Assembly (NCBI GenBank): GCA_037176885.1 | Contig: JAWWNJ010000090.1 | Span: forward strand, 992,001 to 1,056,000 | Length of the DNA stretch: 64,000 nt | Reading direction: 5' to 3' | Source: Favolaschia claudopus | Taxonomy: Eukaryota; Basidiomycota; Agaricomycetes; Agaricales; Mycenaceae | Shown here: positions 33,780-45,330 of the stretch, in pieces | Position numbering within the stretch: position 1 is the stretch's first letter | Layout of the letters: every line of letters starts with the position of its first letter | The notes under the pieces: generated by a model | The model's input: the letters and a program-made list of their open reading frames with translations, nothing else | Databases searched by the model: none | What the model was told of the DNA's origin: nothing | Position numbers and translations under genes: made by a program

Positions 33780-34450
33780 TTTCAAAGTTTTAAGTCCAAA
33801 CATTGGTAAAAAATTTCCTTCTGTTTTCACCAAATTTTCACCAAAATTTTGGGCAAAAACTTTAAACTTTTTTCACGCTGGGTTTGACCAAAAATCAAAG
33901 TGAAAAATGTGAAATAAAGTTTGATTTTTTTTAGTTAAAAAGTATTTACTTTTTTTACAAGTTTTTGAGGTCAAAATGAAGGTGAAAAACTTAAAACTTT
34001 TTGATTACAATTTAAAGTTTAAAATGGGCAAAGAATTGTGTATAAATTCTGTGAAGAAATGAGGTAAAAAACTTGAAACCTGGTTTCAAGTTTTTAATGC
34101 CTTTTTCATCGACGTTTTCACCCATCTTTTTGGTAAAAAAAGAGGTGAAAAACTTCAAATGTGTTTGACCAAATTTTCAAGTCGAAAAAGAAAGCAAAAC
34201 ATTAAATCTTTTCCACAACAATTTCAAGTTTCAACTTAGGTGAAAACTGCGAAATACTTTTGTTGAAAGTTTGAAATTGTTTTATACAAAGTTTTGTTTG
34301 CAAGTCAAAGTGAAAAAAGTGAAACATTGTTTGTTTCAAAGTCAAGAAGGTTTTCAACCTTGTTTTGAGCCATCTCGTTTTCAAATTTTTACCAGTTTTA
34401 AGGCCGTAACTTGAGATGAAAAAAGTGAAACAAAATTGGTGAGAACTTTG
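33780..34450. repeat. AT-rich degenerate repeat block (GTGAAAAA motif)
   Basis: About 670 bp of low-complexity sequence made of irregular copies of GTGAAAAA-N-TT-GAAA and its complement TTTCACC. Recognisable copies lie near 33900, 33981, 34071, 34146, 34230, 34308 and 34421, at 70-115 bp spacing. It includes a perfect 14-bp inverted repeat with a 1-nt loop (34067-34080 and 34082-34095). No coding signal. It lies directly against a transposase relic. Confidence 0.65.
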
Positions 34451-34459
34451 AAACCCGGA

Positions 34460-35800
34460 TCCATGAACCACGGTGGCAAATCGAATTCGAGTCCTGCCCG
34501 AGGGACGTTGTTTTGCATCGAAAGCGCTCCCTTGCATCCAGTATCGCCAGCAGATTGCCGTTCGTTGCCTTGGTCTTGATCTTCGTGCCTCGATATACGT
34601 ACCACGGCGTCGTTTTTGTCGTCTTCATTAAGATTTTCGTCAATGTCGAGGGGTCTTCGAACTCGTCGCACCACGTAAGACATTGTAAGCACGGGAGGGA
34701 GTCCAATTCCGACTCTGATGACTGGGGAATTGATGTGTGACAAAAAAGGACTCACATGCCAGTGTACAATCGCAGTGCTGTTCAAATCCGCAAGTGTGGG
34801 AAGGTTTGAGGGTCCAGAGACGGAACGAGCGCGCCGCAGATTCGGAGTCAATCTCAAGGTGTCCGTGTGCATACGAAGCTTGACCGGTGAATGCCAGTAA
34901 GTGCAGGTGTACAAGAGACCTGATATTGATGTGTTGCGGGGTTCCAGTAGAAGGCCTTCGATGCAGGCACTGAGAGGAATACTTTAGATCCGAGCAGGAG
35001 GCATTAGCTTCATAGCATACCTGTAGAATGTCTTTGTAGCTGCGGGCACCGAGCTTCTTCAGTTCAGGAACACTGTGCGGGAGGCGACGTATCGTGGATC
35101 GACCGAGCGGCGCGACTTGCCGAAATCTGACACAACAGAAGAATCTGAGCCATGTTATCCCTCGCCGAAAACGAGGACCTACCTGGCGTTGAATTCATGA
35201 ACTGTGTCTACTCCTTCACTATTCAAGATGCGTCAGGTGCCGGATTAAGCTCTTTGAATGCCCTAATTCGGACTCGTGCATGAAATCAACGACGAGAGCA
35301 TCGAAGGTATCAAAATCGAGGCCATGGAGGCTGTTGGAGAAATACCGGTGGAGACCGGTGTCAGCGATCTGCGAAGTCACCTTCTGGATGAAACTGACCT
35401 CCGTTGGAACCAGCGATTCGGGCATGAGAAGCTCTTCGACTTTCGTGCTGTTGACAACGTAGCCGCCTTGGTAGATTAACTTCCGCGTTTCAGAGACCTT
35501 CTGGTGCCCGAGCTGTGTCATCGCGATAGATCTCGTCTACTCTGACCGCGGCGTCAGCAGGTGCACCAGGTTGGGAATGTTCTCCTTTGTGATTTTGCAG
35601 CGGGGCAGGACGATACCATCCTTGTAGGCATGTATGAACTCGTCGTCGAGCATGAGCTTACACGATTCATGGAAAAGCTCGCGCTGGCAGTGAGTCGGCA
35701 GTTGAGCGCTGGCTCCCTTGCCCTCCTTGCGAATGAAATCTTGTGTATCCGGTACTATATATGATTGTCAAACTAGTTCGAAGTCGCCAGAAATAAAATA
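34460..35800 (-). mobile_element. Relic of an agaric transposase-type gene
   Basis: Pieces in shifting frames on the minus strand, in order: QRELFHESCKLMLDDEFIHA and YKDGIVLPRC (35690-35590), VSETRKLIYQGGYVVNSTKV and EELLMPESLVPTE (35490-35390), VVDFMHESELGHSK (about 35300-35255), VHEFNARFRQVAPLGRSTIR (about 35200) and KLRMHTDTLRLT (about 34890). This set (Q-xx-LLDDEF, LxxESLVP, VVDxxHExELG, F-NxRFRxVPxFGRxTIR, KLRMHTDxT) belongs to a large transposon-borne family in Agaricomycetes. I think it is related to the Plavaka/CACTA-like elements but am not certain. In-frame stops and a missing middle (the usual CPCPRC stretch) show decay. Confidence 0.55.
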
Positions 35801-35924
35801 AAGACACGAACACTTTGAAGGTATGTAATCTGCGACGACGCTCGGCACTAGATTGGGCGCCCAAACACTTGTTCGCCTTGGTTCGCCTCTGTCTTGTCAG
35901 CTCGATGGTAACATTCTGTCGAGC

Positions 35925-38203
35925 CTAAGCGAAGAAATCAAAGTGACACCGCGACGCTGTGGGAAAACCGTTAACAGTCACATTCGCAACGTATGCTTTG
36001 GTACCAGCAGGGGTGACTTTCTGTACCAACTTTCCATCGAAACCGACCGTGATGATGGTCGTTGAAGTGCCAAAGTAGGAGTTGTGAATGGTGTATTTGG
36101 GTGTGAAGGGCAAGAGGGCGAATTGTGTCGTTGAACGGTTGAAGGGACTATACAAGATGTCAGTGGATGGAGATGAAAGAGGCGAACCAGGATAGAGACC
36201 CAAAAGATGGAAAGAGAGAAAGAGACGCCATAGCAGCTTGATCGTCGTTTCCTGGCAGTTCCGCGGCAGCTGCGGGGAATGAGAGCACTGACGATGAAAA
36301 CAAGCGATTACTCACTCATGTCAAAGTTCTCGAAAACGACACAGCAAACGCGGTCCACACTCTGGGCAAGACGATCGGCATCCGTTCAGGCGGCGGAGTA
36401 GAGCTCTTGAAGATCGATCCCCAAAGCCGCAACTTCGTTGTGATAAGTGAGTTGCAAAGTGACCAACAATAACGTCAGCACTGGATCCTCCTTGTGTCGG
36501 TCTGGGCAAGTTGTTTTCGCGACACTCAGGCATCCATCCAACCGTTCTTGCGCCAGCCATCGATATAGCTGTCGATAATCTGAGGGAATTCGGCCGGCGA
36601 ATCTAAGGCCACGAGAGGATGGAATGTGCGGAACTGTGATCAAGCATTGTCAGCGAAAGCGGCCAGCAAAAAAAGAGATGCACACAGTGTCCCCACTACA
36701 ATACTTACAAGGAATCGAAATAGAAGGAAGAAGTGCCTGCAAACAGTCCTTGGGTTTCACCTGTAGCATTATTCTGCAGGAACGATTAGTCAATATCGAA
36801 ACTGAGATCAACAGTAGCGAGCGAATCGGAGTGAGGGGCGGCGCGATAGAGCGAGCTGGACAACATCAACGTCACATTCTCCGGGGTGTTGGGAATGTCT
36901 ATCTCAATCTTCGAAAGTTTCTCATTCCAAAGTGCTTTCGCCGCCTCGTGAATATCCTCGAACGACGAACTGCCCCACTTGGAACTCGGCATTCGCACAG
37001 GCCTCATCGGTGGATACGAAAGAAACGCCGACACGAAGGTTGAACAGCTGCGGAGTGTTTTCGACGAAAATAGTGCGCCGCTTTGATACACTCCTCCGAT
37101 GAGGTTGAGACTCAGATTCAAATGCGTTTGGCCGAGACTAGTACTCTTGGCATCGAGTTCAAAGCTACAAATCTCATCTCAGTGAGGCGAAAGACAACGC
37201 GAACGCATCATGATACTCGCTCAGCTTTTGTTTCCCGCCATGAAGCAAATCGTAGCAGGCAAATGCTTGGTAGTTGAATCTCCCAAGCCCAAAGCTTTTC
37301 GGCGTGGATTAGATGATGCCCTTCGGTCATGGAACAAGAAGTAACCTGTGTTCCTCCGATGGTGATCCGCCCTTTTCCGGTGTCAATGTCCATAGAACCC
37401 CCAGCAAGGGAATTTGGGAGGTCATTCGCCAAGGACGAAATATAGCTCGGAGCCCCTCCGGGAATGTGAAGCGCTCTAAACCGGCACGCCGCGTGGCTGT
37501 AGCCTCCATTTCCATGTTGTTGTTCAATGTCTGAGCGAAGTATCCCGGGAAGGCAAGTGTATGAAGGGGACGAAAACACATCATGAGGTAGATCATCCGT
37601 AGATGCAATGTGTTAACAAACGTACGATCGGTATTAAGCTTGCAAAGCCGTTGACGTCTTGCGAAGCTGGTAGTTCGAATCCATTGGGGCATAATCTCAG
37701 AGTGCAAGGGACTCAGACCGCGAATGAATTGGGTGGGGTCATGATCAGTGAGATATCCTGCAGGTGTGTAGCCCGTAACATCGATTGAGAATTTGACCTA
37801 AGAAGGCGTTGGGAGAAAGCGATTCGTGGTTCGCAAAAACGTACCGTGCCAAAGAGAATAGAGGCCCCAGGATTGTAAAGAGCCGATCTAGATATTTTGA
37901 CTTGAGAGCTTGACATGCATACCAGACATCGCCAAAGTTGTCTAAATACACGGATGTCATCGACAGTCAGAATTTCTGAACGGTGAAATGTGGGCGTACC
38001 AGTTCCGATGAAGGGGCTATTTGAACGGTTAACGGTGCTCTTCACATGGGTCATAATACTCACTTGACAAACGCGGTATCAGGGTTGTCGCGTTGGCAGT
38101 ATTCTTAATCGCAGCACTGATGTCCTGCCTGTACAGACGGAGCGAGATGAGCGCTCACAGACAGGAGGAGTCCTGCTGCGAACAGGAGGAAAAGGTGGGC
38201 CAT
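35925..38203 (-). pseudogene. Broken GH92 alpha-1,2-mannosidase
   Basis: GH92 enzymes are secreted alpha-mannosidases. The relic starts at 38203 with a clean signal peptide (MAHLFLLFAAGLLLSVSAHL) and then NPDTAFV and NSPFIGTG (the GH92 N-terminus). Further fragments are SYISSLANDLPNSLAGGSMD (about 37430), ALWNEKLSKIEIDIPNTPE (about 36900), LVALDSPAEFPQIIDSYIDG and KNGWMPECRENNLP (about 36600-36520), YHNEVAALGIDLQELYSAA, and a C-terminal LGLYPGSPLSSP (about 36200) plus AYVANVTVNG (about 35960). Damage: a stop shortly after the signal peptide, a frameshift between GGSSADVIVGHFAT and YHNEVAALG inside one exon, a stop after ELYSAA, and loss of the catalytic centre between about 36310 and 36210. 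A transposase relic lies directly downstream. Confidence 0.72.
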
Positions 38204-40952
38204 AGTGCTTCGAAGGCACTCCGTACTTTTACGCACCATTGAATGGTGAATTGGAAGCTATCGGACGCATATGGCCGGCGCACGCGGTTACGCAAAACAG
38301 TTTCGAGAGCGCGTCACCATAGAGGGAATCGCCGTGTCTCAGCGCGTCTTGTGATACCGCATCCCATCTGCGAACATTGTTACACGCGTTGAAGACGATT
38401 TTTGATGTCAGCATGAGAAAGTGTCGGCATTGCAAGCTCAGCTTGAAGCTGTTTTCAATCATCGGATCCTCCGATCATCCCCCGGGGATATAAACTCAAA
38501 AGGAAGGGTCGTATCGTTTCCAGTGAGAGTCCTTCCGCCTTTCTGGAATATGATAGCTAGAGGCGATTGAGGCGATTGCGAGCACTGGGGGTCCACGGAA
38601 GCAGGCTTCTAACGATACAGAGCCGACAACCAAAGGCAGCTCCGAGCTCCAAAAGCCACCAGAGTCGGATGCAGCGAACACATGATCGGAGGAGGCATGA
38701 GAGAAAGATGGAGGCAGAAGAATGGCGATTCGGATTAGCAGGGTTATCCGTCGGTCCCGATTTTGTCAACTTGAGAGGTTCGGTGGCTGGAGAAAGAATA
38801 GAGAGACTTCAAAGAGCTATTTGGAGGCGCAAATATTGTCGTCGAATTGAAGGCGCTCGCGCGTTGATCCTCAACTGGGGAACTGTCTTCCAGACAGCGA
38901 AACTGGTGCGCGGCGTGCGCCGAGTTTTGAGCATTTTGACAGTGCTCCGATGATATGGCGGGAGGGAACATAGGCTCGATGAGTATAGCTTGACTTTTGA
39001 GTGCGTTCTAGCAGAGCTCACGATCAGGAATGGGAGATAAGGTAGACAGAGGTAGACCTAGAGTATGAAGCTCACATCTGGTGACAAATATGTATTATGT
39101 GATCAATCATCCTTTTTATTCCCCATGACTCTGAGCTCACACGCTCACGACCTAGCAAGCGAGGTTTTATCTGGCTGCGCCAGAGCTTTCGAGTGGTTTT
39201 CCGACAATACTTGTTCATAAGGGGAAGAACGCGCAAAAAGATGGAAATAGAAAGTTGAAAGCAAGAAAACAAAGTAGAACAAGTAGAATAAGTAAATCGT
39301 ATCGAGCCTGTTCGGATACCAGTAACTGTTACAGTAACCAGTAGCTGTTTTCCTTCCGACTTACAATTGTGTAGTTTTGATTCAGGTAACTCTGTGTGAA
39401 CGTTGCGAGACTTATTTGAGACTTATTAAGGATAATATGCGAAGGTGCCGGCTCGTGAGAGACTAGTTTTGAAACAGCCTGCGAGAATGATGGGAAATTT
39501 AAAGGTCGGGGAAAGGGGCGAGGGGCGACCAGAAAATCTTGAGGAAACCAGAACTTCAAACTTCAAGCTAGTACTAAGGCCTAAGCGCTAAGCTTTAGGC
39601 CTAAAGTCTTAGGAGCAAGGTTCTGACCCAGTACTAGTGGCAGTCGTCGGCGACTTTCGAAAACCAAGCAGGTGACGTAGTTGCCATCAATGCCTAGGAT
39701 TGCGTCATAATATAATTCAGTAAGGGCCCTCCGGGCGTCCCTGGTACTGGGCCAAGATTCATTTTCGCTTGCGGAGTAGGCAGCTAAAGAAAAACGCATC
39801 CAAATCACCAGAGGATGGAGGTAGGTGCTGTGGAGGACGAGATATCGGCGCCCCCATCGAAGGCATAGAAGGACGATTGGGCTAGGCCCGCTAAGACGAG
39901 GAAGGTGTCTCTCCGTCAATAATGCAAGTGGATCATTGGATCAAGCAGCACGTTTACTCCACCGGAATATTTCGAGGCAGCTGTCGGGACCCCATCACTC
40001 TTCGCACCCAAATCGAGCGAAGATTCCGCATCAGTCGAGATATATATCATATAATAAAGTTTGGATGGGGGTCGGCACCCCTCCACTAACTTTTAAGACC
40101 CAAGAATAAATCTCCAGAGTCCAGACACTTGTTGACACCCCATCAGGTCCTGCAACCTCTCTCCCGCAAACAGGGCAGTCGCGCGCCTGGTAGATTTGTT
40201 TCGCGATGAAAATATCGCCAGTTTGATGGCATCACTGGCACTCTCAAACAACCTCAGAAATTGGACCAGCATAAATTTATCTTACGGGAAGTTCACCCAC
40301 TGTCTTCAAAAAAGTTTATATATATAAAGTCTTGTATACGAGACTAGATTGAGTTAGATTTCGATATTTACCCATCTATGAACACGTCATAGTGTGGCTG
40401 TGCTCGTTGGCTCCAGCCAGTCTCGCACAGTCTCGACTCTCTCCTCCATGGCGGCTTCTCTGCTTTTCAAGTGCTTGGTCCATGGCTGACACCAGAGTTT
40501 GGGCTACTCCCTAATAGTGTCTTCCTGACGTTTTCTTCAATCGACAGTCTGGCGATGAAGCTTGACGGTCTAAGGCCTAAGGGCTTCAAATTAGAATCTG
40601 TTAGATTGCTGGTGGAGATCGACAGCTATGATATGTATACGTAGTCCTTCCATTTGCGCGAAACTTAAGGGGACCCACCCTCTCCTCCGCCCTCTAGAGC
40701 CTCCTTTGCGCGCTTCTGTTCCTCACCGGTGCTAGCCTCACCCCCACCTTTTATTTCCGGGGCCGTAAATACTTAAATATTAACGTTAAATCCCCATTAA
40801 TGAGACGCAATGATTAGCTAAGGTGAGTGATCAATCACTTTTACCTACTAGTAGTGCTAGTAATCTTTTTCTTTGTCTTCGTCTTCGTCTTTCACTAAGA
40901 ATTCCTCCCATTCTTCTTGCTCTTCGCTCCATTTCCAAGCTCACTATTTACC
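38204..40952. other. Gene-poor 2.7-kb stretch
   Basis: No gene is supported. An open frame at 38567-38953 lacks a convincing start and any family resemblance. There are palindromic AAGGCCTAA / TTAGGCCT runs near 39575-39610 and again near 40570. A stretch at 40390-40560 is partly shared with the region near 63640-63715. AT-rich TATA-like repeats (gtttatatatataaag) lie at about 40315. This looks like decayed repeat sequence. Confidence 0.5.
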
Positions 40953-42046
40953 ATGGACCATGCTCTCCCCGAAGCCTTTCCCTTTCGGCGCGCTCCCAAT
41001 GTCATGAGCCGGCAAGACTTTCACCAACACGCTTTGAATCGCTTTCAGAGCCAGGGTCTGGTGGACACAGGATTACGCTTTGGAGACACCGGTTTAGCGG
41101 TGGGAGTCGAGCATCTTTCACTCTTTTTCTTCTTTCCACTGACTCTCCTCTAGAGCGAGAAGAAGCCGCTGACTTTGGAAGCTTTTAAGCAAGCTGTGAT
41201 CCTCAAGCATGTTGGTACGTAAATTCTTTCCCGCCTGCGGTCAAAATGAATTCGACACCCATTATACAGGCCAATCTGATCACCCCAACTCCCTCCAACC
41301 ACCCAACCTACCGAGCAGCGACATGCACGATCCTTTGTCAATTTCTCTGCGCCATCTTGCCCAAGGGCTCGGGGCAGCAGGTCTGCTTCACCGCATTCAG
41401 GATGGCGTCGACCCGCCCGTTGCAGATGACTATGTTATCGTCGACTTGGACGGCGGAGATGTTCGAGACGCTCTGCCCAGAACTTCGGCCGGTTCCCTTC
41501 TTTCGATTGAAGACAGCCCCGTGGTCAAGCCATCCGCGCTTCACAATGCTCAGGCCAGGATTTCCCCGGTTGACAACCCGTCAGACAGCAAGTCCATCAC
41601 CCCGGCGAAAAGGTGTGTTCTGAGTACCAGGAATTCAATTTCTTCATCGTCTCCGCAGCACAATGGGAATAGCGATCAAGCAAGGGCTATCCCCATCCCT
41701 CCCGTTGGCTAATACTGCGTACGTGCCTTTGACTCTGTTACGTGCGATTGAAAGAAGCTAACCCAATTGTTTAGGGTGCGATCCTCGAAACCTTTGAATA
41801 TCCAGAATCCGAAGATCGCCAAGACAGGGTAAGTCTTTGAACCCTTGATCAAGATGGATTGGTTCTCATTTTCGAAATAGCTCTCAGAACCGTTGCAGTG
41901 TATGTCGCGAGCTGGGTCATAATGCTCGAAGGCACAAGTCATCCCCAATGGCCTCTTCACCCCAAGAGGGAGAGGAGGAGGAAGAGTATAGCCAGGAGTG
42001 GTTGAGCTCTGGACCGGGATCCCCGTCGACAGGAGACCTACAATAG
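40953..42046 (+). CDS. Small protein with C-terminal zinc-knuckle-like CCHH motif
   Basis: I do not recognise the family. Start at 40953 (MDHALPEAFPFRRAPNVMSR), with an N-terminal helical part continuing after an intron into SEKKPLTLEAFKQAVILKHV. The next exon carries HDPLSISLRHLAQGLGAAGL and an acidic patch (DDYVIVDLDGGDVRDALP). Smaller exons give NTAVRSSKPLNIQNPKIAK, and the last exon starts with RCSVCRELGHNARRHK and ends in an acidic SPQEGEEEEEYSQEW tail at 42046. The C-x2-C-x4-H-x4-H pattern equals a CCHC zinc knuckle with the last Cys replaced by His. Introns: about 41104-41152, 41216-41270, 41610-41660, 41718-41775 and 41830-41880. The DNA- or RNA-binding role is inference only. Confidence 0.62.
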
Positions 42047-42397
42047 TAGCTGAAATCAGACCTCCCCTGTACAAATCAGTCTGCTGAAGTTGGTGTATGG
42101 TGAATACTTCTAACGTAGAGAAGCCGGCTGAATACTTTTCTTCCTAATTGTATCTTGTAGGACTGAAACCTCCTTCGCGATTGTATTGAGCCACTTATGT
42201 ATCGCCGGCCCTTATTACATACTCACAAGAAATAAACAAGTATCAAAAAACAACGACAAGTAGTTGAATTTGTCGTGACAGCCGTACGCGGTCACGTGAT
42301 CCCCATCAAATATCTTTGATCTGTTCGTGAACGATACACGATACATTTCCGATGGTTAAAGCGCGTCTCGATTTAATTCCCGCATCCTCGACGACTC

Positions 42398-42404
42398 TAT
42401 ATAT
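42398..42404 (+). promoter_or_regulatory. TATA-like box upstream of the T5orf172 gene
   Basis: TATATAT, 106 bp upstream of the preferred start codon and 33 bp upstream of a competing ATG at 42437. Confidence 0.35.
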
Positions 42405-42509
42405 CTCCCCCGGGTTCGCCGGACGCGGCGGCCGAGATGCCGTCCGAATGTCTTTATAATCCTCGAATTTCTTCGAATTATCTCTTTTTATTCTTTCCTC
42501 TCAACCTCC

Positions 42510-43158
42510 ATGTCGTCTACGGCCGTTATCGAACGCCCGGCTCGTTGGTCGAAGGGCGAGCGTCGGAGACGAGCGTATATGAGACGATTGTGGGTGATTT
42601 TATTTATTCTTTTAGGAAACGGGCTGATATGTTGATTAGTTCTCGCATGACAGCGCTACAAAAACTACGCATCTTACGCGACCTGAATCCATACCGTGAC
42701 TACCGAGGCTTCATATACGCGTTCACTCAGCGCGTCCTCCGAAACGGTGTATACGTCGGCACCCGGGTCAAGTTCGGCCTCACCAATAATATCGATCGGC
42801 GTCGGCGGGAGTACAGAGGTTGTGGGGGGATGTGCTGGATATCATATTGGGCCTCTGATTGCGTAAAACTCACTGGTGAGTGTTAGTACGCTTTTCAATA
42901 TGGACTCACATCTCTGTATAGAAGCCATAATTCATGCCCGGCTTCGCGCGCGGGGTATCCACATCAAGAAAGTCGTTTGCGGTTGCGGGACCCACCACAG
43001 GGAGTTTTTCTGGAAGTCGGGAATAGGAGGAACGGTCGATATCCAGTTGGAAGTTGAGCAGACGTTGATTGATACTGCTCAGCCGATTGATAGGTGAGTT
43101 GAATTTATTTTCTTTGGTTTATAATCTTTTGCTCACCCTTTACAGAACAGATTTTTGA
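42510..43158 (+). CDS. T5orf172 / GIY-YIG-like domain protein
   Basis: Four exons (42510-42589, 42640-42875, 42922-43093, 43146-43158) give 166 aa starting MSSTAVIERPARWSKGERRR. The T5orf172 (DUF1766) signature is clear: YRGFIYAFTQRVLRNGVYVG, then KFGLTNNIDRRRREYRGC (the K-x-G-x-T-N-x-x-R-R core), TEAIIHARLRARG, the conserved HREFF (THHREFFW) and an EQTL-type last helix. The domain is a relative of GIY-YIG nucleases; a DNA-binding or cleavage role is inferred from the family. I prefer the start at 42510 over the longer frame at 42437, because a 50-nt intron then joins ERRRRAYMRRF to the domain with good splice sites and an Arg-rich lead-in. Such genes are multicopy in many agarics. Confidence 0.75.
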
Positions 43159-43556
43159 CGCGCAAATGTGATCGATCCAATGTACTTGGCAAATATCTTG
43201 AATGCAATTGGTTGGCGAGCTTTTCTATTAAACGTGAATCTCGGTGGTGACGCACGATTGTTTAGAAACATACCTATGGAGAAGTCTCAGCACCAGCGTT
43301 GCTTCGTCTCAATCAAGCAGTCATTCGCGCCGCGTCCCTGGCAGTGTCTCCCTACCAATTCGGTGAGTAACATGATATAGTATCTAAAGCTTACCGTTTG
43401 GAATAGGTTCTTACCCCGTTATCACAAGAGGTGAGTAACTTGTTTAATGAAAACGTACATACAATAGAATTATAACTCGGATACAATCAATATAAATCAT
43501 TCTTTCCCATTCCAATCTTCAAATTCGATAGCTACATCCTTTCTCGCTGTGGTGGA
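43159..43556. other. Intergenic
   Basis: 398 bp between the T5orf172 gene and the convergent unrecognised gene. The open frame at 43168-43380 may be an old extension of the T5orf172 gene, but it lies after a stop and has no domain features. Confidence 0.35.
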
Positions 43557-44958
43557 TTAAGTAGGATTGGAACATATATGCTCCTTGAACGTCTCCAAGT
43601 CGGTGTCTCCGTCCTTGAAACCCGAAACCACTCGCTTCCTAAGTTCATCGGTGAAACTATCGCGTACTAGACATAGGTTAGAACTGACGACAGGTAAGGA
43701 TCGGGGAGGACGCACGGGCAAGATCCATAGACAAGGAAGGAATTTCGTCCGGACAAACCCCGAGACTCAGTTGGACTTGATGACTTACAGCGAAGTCGGC
43801 AGCACGGTTCGAGACCGGAACCGCAATCGCAGAAGGTGAATCGTTTGCTATCGATAGTCGTGAACTTTAATCGAAAGGAAGAAGAGGACTACCTACTCAT
43901 ATCCTCGTTCGGCACCCCATATTCTTCCATGTCGGCGAGCAGACCAAGGGCGGCATTCGCCAGGGCCTCGCTGGGCTCTAATGAAATCAAAATCCTCCAT
44001 GTTTCGAAGTCGATACCAGATAAGAAAATTAACACTCACCAGAGGTAGGCACATGCTTCGCAGATAAATGCACATGCTTCAACGGGAATGGCAGACCCCC
44101 GAGCACGTACAGATTCACACCAGTTTTATCCAAAATCTCAGCCCTCTCGTTCAAAGAGTCTCATTGCCGAAAAATGTAGGGATAAATCCGCTGGCGGGGC
44201 TGCTAAATCATCTCCGGAGTCGTGCGATGCTAGACGAGAATAAGACGAGGTACCAACTCGAGAAAAGCACAAAAATCACTGACCTGTGCTGTTAGCGTCC
44301 CAGACGGGGCCTGCTAGATCATTTTCCAATCCATAGAGGCAAAACGAGTGAATATTCTGAGGTGATGCTGGAAGGGCAAATATCCTGGCCGTTTCCAGCA
44401 CCGTATCTAATAGCGTCAACGTTTAGTCAACAAGAAGAATGCCAGTTTGGACGAGAACCCACCGCCATGAGTGTCTGCGATGTTTGAGGTCACGGCGAAA
44501 CTGGACAAGGATCGTGAGACGACATTCAATAATAATAAAGGCATGACATACTTGGTGGCGCGACTGGATGATGAGCACAAGATTCAAGCAGACTAATATC
44601 CGACTCTTCCATGTTCGAATAGGTGCTCCCAAAAAATCATTCACTCTCTTAAGTATGGGACTTTCGTAGTCCTGAGTCATTCGAGCATGTGAATGATCTT
44701 GCAAAACTATTCAACATGTATGAGCATCGTACATATGCGACTCACACAAGACTCACAAGCCTCGCTTCATCACTGGATCAAAGCGACATACGATACTAAT
44801 CGGAAATGACACACGCACGGTCTCCAGATAACGATAGATCGAAGATACCTCCCGACGTCTTGAACGCGACTAGTAGCAAAATTTAAGAAAAGGACGACAC
44901 AAGAGAGTCGGATTACCTTCGGGGACGCAGAGAACAGATTTTCAGAGGCATCAGTCAT
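43557..44958 (-). CDS. Unrecognised multi-exon protein
   Basis: No family recognised. Exons can be followed on the minus strand: start MTDASENLFSASPK (44958), an uncertain part to 44400, then TARIFALPASPQNIHSFCLY and GLENDLAGPVWDANST (about 44400-44290). After an intron come NERAEILDKTGVNLYVLGGL and PFPLKHVHLSAKHVPTSG (about 44150-44040), then EPSEALANAALGLLADMEEY with GVPNEDMS (about 43985-43890). The last exon is RDSFTDELRKRVVSGFKDGD and TDLETFKEHICSNPT, stopping at 43557. The exons have good GT-AG borders and sensible composition, so a real gene is likely. Exons between 44880 and 44420 are unresolved and may hold a frameshift. Confidence 0.5.
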
Positions 44959-45330
44959 CACGACAAAGGAATTTCAAGATCCTACAACAGTGCTCATTCA
45001 GTATCGAATCAAAGAGAAGAAATGTCACGTTACTAATAATCATGTGATGACCGAACACTGCAATATATCCGGCCGGTAAACTCCGAAATGGAGTCTTGGA
45101 GAAGAATTTTTACCAGTGAACGGTCTGACCCCACACACCTCTCGATGGCAAAAAAGAAAACCATATTGATGAAGCTACACTCTGACTAGAAGATCTTCAA
45201 GAAGTTGTACTCATACTCATCCTCCACACACAACAAATATAACTCAGCAACACAATTATATATAGCATCTAATAATGCCCCGCGCAAGTGCGAATGCTAC
45301 AATATGGGGCGAAAACTATGGCGAATACTG

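Noticed and set aside
37660..37690. tRNA T-arm-like word GTTCGAATCC
   Set aside because: No cloverleaf can be drawn around it and it lies in the GH92 relic.
38567..38953. 128-codon open frame, plus strand
   Set aside because: Begins with a non-ATG codon, basic random-looking composition, and no family.
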